59,350 bases of DNA from the NCBI GenBank assembly GCA_030141605.1, contig JAQGDQ010001150.1, positions 1-59,350 of the forward strand, in the 5' to 3' direction. The notes under the pieces are model-generated. The model made no database searches. It saw nothing but the letters and a program-made list of their open reading frames with translations, and had not been told where the DNA came from. Shown here in pieces: positions 42,301 to 54,300 of the stretch (position 1 is its first letter; each line of letters begins with the position of its first letter). This DNA comes from Tubiluchus corallicola. Taxonomy: Eukaryota > Priapulida > Priapulimorpha > Priapulimorphida > Tubiluchidae. The position numbers and the translations under genes are program-made.

Positions 42301-45300
42301 AAGCGGTATAAAGATTGACTGTAACTTATTTTATTTGTCAATAGATGTCACTATTTGCAATGCTGGTGTCGCCATCTACCAAGACTATTACAAAATAACA
42401 AGAGGCTAGTGAAGCGTTTCAGCATAGTTCTAGTTCCGCACGGTTCGGACTTGTAAAATGACCTCTGGCCGGTCTGTTTGCACACACGTATTTACCAACG
42501 TGCCGTCCAATGATCACAGAGTGACTTGACATAGTGATGTGTGTACACAGCCCAACACCTGTAAGAACTACAGCTTGTAGAAGGTAAGCAACTAGCTTTT
42601 ACTGTAATTAGAAGAAAATGATGCTAGAGCACGTTAGACTGATGATGCGAAAGTTACCATGGATACACACGATCCTCTTCACCAAATCGGCGAGCAAACT
42701 GACATCAATAAAGAGTGCCAATTTGCCAGATCAGAAACACGTATTTTGTTCACTTTGTGCGCGTAAATTTTTTTCTTTTCCACCAATCTACAATTACTAT
42801 TACTCTTTACCCATCTTTCGTTACACTTTTAACTGCAAGAGCTCTGTGATATCCGGTCAAACTTTTCTTAATTTATCTATTTTTTTATTTTTGTTGTTTA
42901 TTTTGCTTATTTATTTCACGTCAACACAAACACACAATTAATACATTAAAAGAAAGAAAAAGTTATCAATAATTCAATGAATAACAAACAGTAAGATACA
43001 TAATAGGAAGCAAATTTTGGAAAAAAATATTTATCAATTATGCATATTAAAGGAAAAAGGGGGGATTTGAAAGTACATACCAAAGTACTTTCCGTACAAA
43101 CTTATATTACCTAGCAACACGCTTATTTGTTTGAAAGATTTACGTAATTGGAAAAGAAAATTCTTAATAGTTTAAAATGTTTGCACAACCGGTAAAACAG
43201 CACTCCATCGCCATCCCAGAGTGCACCACTGAGTCACCAGATTCACCAGAAAACACATTATTGATCCTACTGACAAGATAAAGTAATTTAATATATTGCT
43301 TGCTTAGCGAAGGGTGCGCTACGAATGCTTTGATTATTTTTTCAAACTTTACATAATGTTATTTAAACTTGTTTCAAACGACTTGACTCCAAAATGGCTG
43401 CATCTAACGATCATCGCAGGAGTTTAAGTTTACAGGTTTTATACAGCGTTACTGCTAGCGCTAGCTCTGCATGCAATAAGACAGCATGTAAGTGATGCAA
43501 AATTTCAAGATGAAGTTTTGCCTTATGAAGACTTAACTTAACTTAAGAGTACTCGCTTTGCTGTTGCTTCTCAGACATTTGTCCTGCACTTTCACAGATA
43601 CTTATAAATCCAATTTGTTCCTTCGGGCCTCTTATATGTGGAATTCTGTAGCGGGAAATTGTTTCACTGCTACTTGCAACCTCAAGTGCATCAAGAAAAG
43701 CATCAACACATACATCCTATCACTAACAGGTGAATGCTTCTTTTTTCTTCGCTTGCATTCTCCTCTTTTCCTGCGTTCCTTTACCTCATCGTTATCGGCT
43801 TTCTTTGGGATGACTTATCCAAAGAATGCTCCTTCAATGTCCAACGACGCAAACGACATTAATTAGTGTTTTTTTACGTACTCACTGGATAAAATTTCAG
43901 AAAAAATGGACAAAAGAACAGTCGCAATAGGCGTAGGACTAACAGCAGCGGTGGGCGTCGGCACGTATGGCTTCATCAAGCTGAGACAATGGAAAAACAG
44001 ATATGCTCATCTGGTGTTGAAGCACAGGCTACCTGGGACGTCTAGTTATTACTATGAAGTACCTGGCACAGGTAAATGATGTTGATGATGCGCTGTTGAT
44101 TGCTGATGATGCATGCGATCCGACGGTAGGGGCCTGCTGAAATCCTGGGGATCCGATGGTAGGGGCCTGCTGAAACCATGGGATCCGATGGTAGGGGCCT
44201 GCTGAAATCATGGGGATCTGATGGTAGGGGCCTGCTGAAATCATGGGGATCTGATGGTAGGGGCCTGCTGAAACCATGGGATCTGATGGTAGGGGCCTGC
44301 TGAAATCATGGGGATGCGATGGTAAGGGCCTGCTGAAATCATGGGGATCTGATGGTAGGGGCCTGCTGAAATCATGGGGATCTGATGGTAGGGGCCTGCT
44401 GAAACCATGGGATCTGATGGTAGGGGCCTGCTGAAATCATGGGGATCTGATGGTAGGGGCCTGCTGAAATCCTGGGGATCCGATGGTAGGGGCCTGCTGA
44501 AATCATGGGGATCTGATGGTAGGGGCCTGCTGAAATCATGGGGATCCGATGGTAGGGGCCTGCTGAAATCATGGGGATCCGATGGTAGGGGCCTGCTGAA
44601 ATCATGGGGATCTGATGGTAGGGGCCTGCTGAAATCATGGGGATCCGATGGTAGGGGCCTGCTGAAATCATGGGGATCCGATGGTAGGGGCCTGCTGAAA
44701 TCATGGGGATCCGATGGTAGGGGCCTGCTGAAATCATGGGGATCTGATGGTAGGGGCCTGCTGAAATCATGGGGATCTGATGGTAGGGGCCTGCTGAAAT
44801 CATGGGGATCCGAGGCAGGGGCCTGCTGAAATCATGGGATCTGATGGTAGGGGCCTGCTGAAATCATGGGGACCCGATGGCGGGGGCCTGCTGAAATCAT
44901 GGGGATCCGATGGTAGGGGCCTGCTGAAACCATGGGATCCGATGGTAGGGGCCTGCTGAAATCATGGGGATCCGAGGCAGGGGCCTGCTGAAATCATGGG
45001 GACCCGATGGCGGGGGCCTGCTGAAATCATGGGGATCCGAGGCAGGGGCCTGCTGAAATCATGGGGACCCGATGGCGGGAGCCTGCTGAAATCATGGGGA
45101 TCCGAGGCAGGGGCCTGCTGAAATCATGGGGACCCGATGGCGGGGGCCTGTTGAAATCATGGGGATCCGAGGCAGGGGCCTGCTGAAATCATGGGGACCC
45201 GATGGCGGGGGCCTGCTGAAATCATGGGGATCCGAGGCAGGGGCCTGCTGAAATCATGGGGACCCGATGGCGGGGGCCTGATGAAATCCTGGGGATGCGA

Positions 45301-48300
45301 TGACAGGGGCCTGCTGAAATCATTGGGATCCGGAGGCAGGGGCCTGCTGAAATCATGGGGACCCGATGGCGGGGGCCTGCTGAAATCATGGGGATCCGAG
45401 GCAGGGGCCTGCTGAAATCATGGGGACCCGATGGCGGGGGCCTGATGAAATCCTGGGGATGCGATGACAGGGGCCTGCTGAAATCCTTGATAAAAGACAC
45501 TGCAGAAAGATGAGTATACAAGGTGGTACGTAGTGTTTTGCTAAGGGTACAGGAACAACGAGTATTCACGCAGAAAAATTTCTAGTATCATTTTTAGAAC
45601 GTGCAGGTTTTGCACACAGCTGTTAAACAACTTCTAAAGTTTCTAGGTTACAAGTTCATACTTGACACTTGATGAAAAATGATCTCATTGATGGGGAAAA
45701 TGTACAGGAGAAACAAGAACAAAATTCTTTCGAAACTAAAGTAGAAAGGGCACTAGAGTTTGCTGAGTTTAGAGGACAAAAAGGGGGCGCCTGAAGTAGG
45801 TTTCAGAAAAATCGCCTTAAAAATTATATTACTTTATAGCAATTTCATGCGTACATCGTACTCACACTGATAGGAATTTTAGTTTGTTTTCATTTTAAAT
45901 CTCCTGCAATACTGTTCCGACGGCGCCATTACATGACGTCATGTACCAAACGTAAATCAAGGGAAGAAAAGGAAATGTTAAAAGTATGTCCCAAAAGACT
46001 TTCCGTGCAAATCTATATTACTTAGATTTTCGCTTACCTACTAGAAAGACTTATGTAACTAGAAAAGAAATTATTTAAAAGAAAATTATTAATTATTTAA
46101 AGTGTTTTCACCAATTGCTAAAATGTCGCTGACTCACCCTCCAGGGTGCACCACTCACTAACCAAAAAACATATTTTTAATCTTATTGACAAGATGCAGT
46201 AATTTTAAATTTTATTTAGTTAGTGACGTGTGCGCAACGAATGCTCTGATTATTTTTACAAACTTTACAAAATGTAATCTAAACTTGTTTCAAATGACCT
46301 GTCGTGAAAATGGCTGCGCCTAACGGTCAACGCGGGAGTTTAAATTTACATGTTTTATACAGCGTTACTGCCGACGCAAGCCCTGTATGCAAAAAGGCTG
46401 TATGTAAGTGATATAAAATTTCATATACGAATATTTCAAGCTTTATGTTTATGAAGGGTTCTCTTGTGCTTAAATTCACCTGCAGGAAACCATTATTTCA
46501 GATTACTGGATGTTTGCGTCGTACTTTGACAACAAGGAAAAAATGGACAATTTAGACGTTTATGAAGACGACGTGTGGGTAGTCACGTACCCCAAGGCAG
46601 GTACCGACTTTTTCTCTCTCAAGCATCGAGTCTCGGCATTTTTGTGTCCAAACGTTGGTGTGAAAGTGATGTATGAGGTTGTAGTTCTACAACACGTTGT
46701 AGAACAAGAATAAAACACTGTACTACATATCTGCACAAAACTGAAAACGTTTATTACACTACATACACATATGTAGAATGACTGCTACACTGAACACTGA
46801 GGACAAGAGTGTCCTGCACTGATCACTGAGAGTTAGACAGTAAGTGACATGAGTATCACAAACTAGCATGACTTCTGCGCTGCATTGAGAGTGAGACAGA
46901 GAGTCACATGAGTAGCACAACTGCACTGCACTGAGAGTGTGAGTTAGACAGGTGTGTAGCACGACTAGCACGACTTCTGCACTGCATTGAGAGTGAGACA
47001 GAGAGTCACATAAGTAGCACGACTGCACTGCACTGAGAACGTGACAGAGAGTGGTTAGAAGTAGAATCCAGTCAGTATATATAGGTAGAGGTAATTATGC
47101 AAACTTGGCTTCACAAATACCATTACAGTAAAATAGGGAGAGATCCAGTGAGTATGCATATTCACTGGACCGTACAATTATACTAGGGGTGAGTTTGGCT
47201 AGTAAAATCTAAAGTGATTAGTCAATAGATGGCAGCACCTAAAAATATACAGTTACAACTTGTACAGTTGGCTTTGGAATGCCAATTCGAAGAAAACTCG
47301 TAATTGCGAAGGTGATATAAAAGAAACCGCACAAAATTTCATTCCAGGTACGACGTGGACGGAGGAGATAGTGTGGTTGGTTTGCAACGACGCCGGGACG
47401 GAGGATGCCAAGAAGACGGCGCTAATCGACCGCTTCCGGTTCGTGGATGCGCCGTACAGAGACAACACAAAACTCGTGAAGAGCATGCCTAGGCCGAGGT
47501 TCATTAAAGCTCATTTACCGATTGGTCTGTTGCCGAAGCAGTTGATGAAGGTGAAGCCAAAGGTATGCCAAGTGAAGCCAAGTGAAACTGCTTTTCTGGC
47601 AAAATGAAGCCAGTTACGAAAAACAAGAAGAAAATCCATATTAACGTCAAACTAACTCTCACCATAATATAAGCTTTTATAACTTAAAATCCTACTATCG
47701 TTACGAATATTTAATGTATTTTATTATAAACTTACTGTAAAACTTGTTTCTTTTAACTTTATCACTTCGTTGTTAGCGGTATTAAATTTGAAGAACCGCC
47801 ATTTTTCGTTGCGCGCGACGAATGACGTCATGAGTGCAGTCAAGAGGGCGTCAAAGATCGGTAAACAAACATCGGTAACCAAGGACGCTTTCTGTACCTC
47901 GTACGTCATTCTCGCTCACTCGCGCCAGAGATTGTGAAATTTGGTCAGAGATTAGAGGATAAACGCAAACTTTTCGCCTTGGTGCGAAACATGGCGACCT
48001 TTACGGCAATGCACGCGTTTGAAATTCGCCCAAAAAAGGCAAGTTATTTAATTTATGAGTTTCTTTTGTTTAATAATAACTATGAATTCTTTGTGTAATC
48101 ATAATAATGTGTTAAAAAAGAACTTCATTGTCTGTTGGGTTTGTATAGACCAGGGGTGTGCAAATTGCGGCCCGCCGAGAGAATTTGTGCGCGAAGAAGT
48201 TTGTCAACCTAATGAAAGTGCGGCCCGGGCGATTAATTGAGTGTATCCAGCTGAAGTCCGTGCCACGATCCCAAAGATAGTGCGGGTAGTTTTTTCTACT

Positions 48301-51300
48301 AGATCGGATGCCATTAACCCTCACAAGACGGTTGTAGCTTAATGTCACTGTACTACACAGACTGTGTGATACACATTACTAATATGCATTGTATGGAAAT
48401 TACCACTATCTGTCCTGAAAGTAGAAATATATGGTTTGTAATATAAATTTTAATAACTTCTAAAATAGTTTCTTGAGTGCAGTAGCAATGATGTACGCAG
48501 GTCGGATGCAAAAAAATCGTTATTAGGCCTTACTGTACTTGGCTCCTTGATCAAACTGCCTGTGGCCCGCATGAATTGCGGGAAAGTTTAATGTGGCCCG
48601 GCTAGTAAGATAATTTGCACACCCCTGTCCTGTAGCCATTAAGGTTACTAAGCGTCTAAATGGATAACTCAGCGTATCATTTTGTAACGTTGGTAATGTA
48701 CACGTATGAGTTGATCCCACTGAGAGGGGCATTATTTGCCAGTACCTCTTTTTAGGTTGCGGTCACATGGCCTCTATATACTCTCATACTCATCATCTTA
48801 CTGCCGTTGTGGTTGAACCGCACTTGAAAAAAGTTACTTACAAACTTCATGCACTGTATTTGTATTGTCTCTGTAACCATCTAGACTTTTTGTATCAGTT
48901 CCGCTGTTTTGTCCAAAGGTTGTAAAATAAATATGTTTAAACCGACGTACAGCACAACCACACTTCTTTGTTTTCAACAACTACTTTCTTTGTCTCCTTT
49001 TCAGTTTATTTAAAAGTTCATGCAACAGGTCATCTACAGGTCATCTAATTTTTCAGGTCATCTACACGAGTCGCAATCCAAAGGACACTCTGGTTTCGTT
49101 TTACCATTTTATCAGAATGTTTTCGTCTACAAATAAGAACGAGTTGACGTTGCCGGCATTTTTTCAACAGCAGGTCGACCTAGGTACGATTTTGTACATT
49201 TATCCGCACGTTCGAATTTGGGGTGGAAAGGCCCGCAAAAAATTTTGCTTATAAATCCACTTGCAATCAACAAAGCGCGAACATCCTACCTAGTGTTCGT
49301 TTATTTACCTATCGCAAAGTCAGCAGCAGCAGCTTTTACTGAATTAAAGTTATAAGCTTATAGACAGAGTATAATGGATGACGTCAGAACAATGGCTTTG
49401 CGTCAGCAGTTTTCCAAGCGAAAATTGCCAAAAATAGAACATCTAATTAACTCGTCTTCACTCCTCTTGGTGGACACGTACAAAAATATAGCCCACATCA
49501 TCATGTAGCCCTGTTCTTGCTCTTTCTAAAGAGCCATATATCTCCTTCCAAGAGTCACACTAAGCGCCGCTAGAACGTTTTTTCCGCATGCTGTTTGGTC
49601 AAAATTTCGAAAAAATCGCGAGTTGGGTCTGGGAAAACGCCCGTTACGGGACGCCGTGACCTTCTCGCGAATTCTAAATATGCCTACTACACCCACCGCT
49701 GAATGGGCTATCTATCCATGGCCGACACCAGCCCGGGTTCGTTCCCGTTCTTCAGATATAAGAGGTATGAGTTTTGCAAAAAACGACTGAAAATGGCCAA
49801 AAATACAAAAAATGTCGCAGTCAAAACTAACCTTGACACACTCTTGAAAAGATATAAAGATCTCATATTTGAACTCTACTGTATTCGTTTGTAAGTGTTT
49901 TCAAATTCAGCGATGGTCCGTAGCTAAAATTAGTGGTGGGGGCGCTGCTTTAGAAAATTTTTAAAACCCGCGAAACAGCAATTCCGCGATAAACGAACCG
50001 TCATTTATCTGTTAAACAAACCCAACATTGCCTAACTGTAGCCACCTAGATGGCAAAATTTGGATATTGCCGTTGCCCCAAGGAGAGTATTCTAATCTTT
50101 TTGATTCAGCAAAGACATTCATTTTGAAATAATATGACGCTACCTGTTTGCTTATATCTTTACAGCGATGCACGGAGGTTTCTGGCACCACAATCTAGAA
50201 GCGTGGAGACTAAGAAATGAACCTTTCTTCTTGTTTCTAAAATTTGAAGATATGATAACGGTATTTGCAGTTAGATCTTCGTCACAACATACAGGGTTCT
50301 CACAGAATTTAAAATAAATTTCCCGGACTTTTCCCTGACCAAATATTGATTTTCCATGACCAAGATAAGCAGAAATTGCATTACCAGTAAACGTATTCAA
50401 ACATTTTTGTGTATGGACATTCATTCATACATATACTGATATATAACGTGTCGGCACAGTTGCAGTAGTGCTAATGACATTACACTAATTATATTAAATA
50501 AACTTTCTTAATCCGATCATTATTTTTGGAACAGAAATTGAAATTGGGAGTCTGCAGTAGCAAAATCTTATTTGAACACGAATCACTGGAAAATATGTTT
50601 AAAAAAATATCGGTTCAGGGTGATTATCATTGCAACCCTTTCCAATTTCCCTGGCTTTTCCATGACTTTCCAGGATAGCCAGGATAAACGATCGTCGCTC
50701 AATAAACAAGGTGATTCCTAGAAGCTGGTTCTTTCGTGTATTTAATTTCTTGTCAGCTTATCGCAGGGGTGTGCAAACTGCGGCCCGCCGAGAGAGCTTG
50801 TGCGGCCCGCGAAGAGGTTTGTCAACGTAATGAAAGTGCGGCCCACGCGATCCAGCTGAAGTCTGCGCCACTATCGCAAAGATAGTGCGTGTAGTTTTTT
50901 CCTCTAGATCGGATGGCATTAACCCTTACAAGACGGTTGTCACTTAATGTCGCTGTCGGACACGACGAAATATACGGTTTTTAATACAAATTTTAATAAC
51001 TTCTAAAATAGTTTCTTGAGTGTAGTAGTGCAGTAGTAATGATGTGTGCAAATCGGATGCAAAAAAATCGTTATAAGGTCCCACTGTACTTGGCTCCTTG
51101 ACCAAGCTGCATGTGGCCCACAGGAATTGCGAGAATGTTTAATGTGACCCGGCTAATCAGATAATTTGCACACCCCTGGTTTATAGATTAATTGGTATTA
51201 TTAACTGGAGTGTCTTTAATTGCTGTAAATTGGCTTCTTTCAGGATTTACCGAGGGAAGTTAGAAAGGTTGCAAAGTTTCTGAACAAGTCGCTCACAGAA

Positions 51301-54300
51301 GAGCAAATTCAACGAATTGCAGAGCACTGCAGTTTCAAGAACATGAAAAGTAATCCGGCTACGAACTTTTCCTGGGCAAAGGACATGGGATTGTTTCATA
51401 AGGGAGGCAGCTTCATGCGTAAAGGTAACGCGTCGGCGATCGCTCGCAGGGGTTAGCGTCAAATTCGATTCGAACGAGTTTTTTCCTTGTTTGATTTCGA
51501 TTCGAACCTAAAGTTGTAGATTCGAATAATTCAGCGCTTCAATTTCACGCGTTCTTTATCTTTAAAATTAAAATGTACTAATTGTATGAGTGATTATGAC
51601 ACTTCTTATATTTGTCGCAAATAATCAAATAACCCTAATTTACCAAAAAGCCTTTCCTTGAAGTATATAACTCCAGCATTAAAATACGCGCACACAAGTT
51701 AAATCATTGTGCTATGTAGTCCTACCACTAGCGTACTGGAAATTTAGCGTACTTAGCAGCCTTCTCTTCTTGTCTGCTTTGGCCACCTTGTGGCGATTTT
51801 TAGGCCTGATCACATGGTGACACACACACACACACACACACACTAGCCTATACACTAGGACTCCAAAGTTTGAGGAAAATGTGTATACTTTTATATTCAT
51901 GTAGAGGTATACTTTTATATTCATGTAGAGGGCACATTTTATAGCACACCACAGGCAGTTACTTATCACTTCTTCTATATAAGTGCCACGAGTGCCACGT
52001 AACGAACAGGTGGAAGGTACAACTATGATCAGGCCTGATCTGATCGAGTGCACTGAATTTTGTTAACACAAGGGAGTTTATAATATTGTTGAGTTGTGTG
52101 TTTTGAAAGGTCATGATTTGGGGGAAATAACGTATATATATATATACATATTCCTTTATTATAAGGAATATATATATATATTCCTTTATTACTTTTAAAA
52201 TTACGTATTTACTCAAATTACAAATTAGTTAAAATTACTACAACGCTGTAGTGTAAAAACTGCTAAATTATGTATAATTTTTGATCTTTTGGTTATTGGT
52301 ATTTTTTGGCATAAACTTTTTATTGTTTAGATGGAATGACGTGTTTTTCAGGGATGAGAATGACAAATTGCACTAAACTCTGAAACAGGCCGGGGTTTTT
52401 GGGGCTACCTAGGCCCCCTTGGAGCCAGCAACAAATTGCAATTTTGTGATCATAGAGAGCCTCTAAGAGGGCTTAAAATATTAATTACCTTGTTTCATGC
52501 ATAATTTAAAATACCCAACTATCAAGGATACATGATACCTAATTGTCTCAAAAAGGCCTAAGTACTGGCCGCTCCTATGCAAAAGTATATAAAAACTGTC
52601 TGCAATTGACTCAAATAACTCCGCACAATTGATTCTATATTTTTATACATAGAGATGTACACGTGGTTACACTGATGTACGTGATGTAAACAAAGTTACG
52701 GCCTGCCAACTAGCGGTCAGCTTGTGAGATAATGTACTGGGTCCGTAAAAATTTTCTCAACAAATTTACGCGATTTACAAAAATGGCGCTACTGGTCTTC
52801 CAAAAACTCGGAATTCCGCGTATCCGCGGAAAATTCTCATCCTTGGTTTTTGGGAATAAAAGACAAGAAAGAGCAAAATTTATTAATCGCGTCGTACAGG
52901 TAAAGCCCCAATCATAACTTAATCCCTTTTTCACCAGGTAAAGTTGGAGATTGGAGGAACACCCTAAGTGTCGAGCAAAGTGATATCATCGACAGCCTCA
53001 CAGCAAAATGGCTGGAACCAGAAGGACTCATGTTTGAATATGAATAATGCCAGCGTTAATACAGGAGGACTCGAATTTGAATATGAGTAACAATAGAATC
53101 GACCCTGAAGGACTTGTATTTGAATATGAGTAACAATAGAGTTAACCCTGCAGGACTCGCATTTGAATACGAGTAACAATAGAGTTAGTCCTTGAGGACT
53201 CACATTTGAATATGAGTAACAATAGAGTTAGTCCTGCAGGACTCGCATTTGAATGCGAGTAACAGCTGTACCAATACAGTTGAGTTATTTTTTTATTTCC
53301 TTAATTTGAGTAACATTGATGAAACAAACCAAAATTTGCTATTAAATTTCTGGGATAAAATTTGACATAAATCTAATAACATGTTCTGACTAAACATCTT
53401 GGATTGCTGCGATTATTTCAGACGTGTTTTATTTCCCGCGCAGCTGTCAGACTGCAGTTAATTTTCCGGCGAAAATGTTCCATTGGACGAAGCTGGGGAT
53501 GTCGCGAAGCTCCGACAGAACCGGAGCTTCGAAACCGAATCCGAGTTTACCCGATTCAATTCGCTGAAGCTCTAAGTTGGTTTAGATTCGACCCGATTCG
53601 GCAGAGGGTTTTGAAAGGTTCGGCTACAGAGGCGATTCGGTAGCGCTTATGAGACAATCATTGACCTTCACACATTTCCGCGAAATCCTCAAATCGCTGC
53701 CTTTTTTAATAATTTCGCCCTACTTCAAATACGTCGACGTCTCCAAATTCAGTTTCAGCATGTGACCAGCTCATGAAATCCTAAGTGAAAGCATGCATCG
53801 CCTCAGGATTTTAACTGCTAGTTTCAACACAAATGCAAAGATTTCTGGTATTACTTTGACAGAACATGGTTTCGCAAACAGCATGTGTCCAACTGATGAA
53901 ATCCTAAGTGAAAGCATGCATCGCCTCACGATTTTAACTGCTAGTTTCAACACAAATGCAAAGATGTGTCCAACTGATGAAATCCTAAGTGAAAGCATGC
54001 ATCGCCTCACGATTTTAACTGCTAGTTTCAACACAAATGCAAAGATTTCTGGTATTACTTTGATAGAAAATTATTCTAAATTGAGATCCGGATTCGAAAT
54101 TATTTCAAACTGAGATTCGGATTCGAAAATTATTTCAAACTGAGATTCGGATTCGAAAATTATTTCCAACTGAGATTCATATTTGAAAATTATTTACAAC
54201 TGAGATTCGGATTCAAAAATTATTTCAAATTGAGATTCGGATTCGAAATTATTTCAAATTGAGATTCGGATTCGAAAATCATTTCAAACTGAGATTCGGA

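Noticed and set aside
44372-45569. Repeat frames SAGPYHQIPMI and KSWGSDGRGLL
   Set aside because: They come from the 33-bp minisatellite in SULT-C intron 1. Both strands are open because the unit is a multiple of three.
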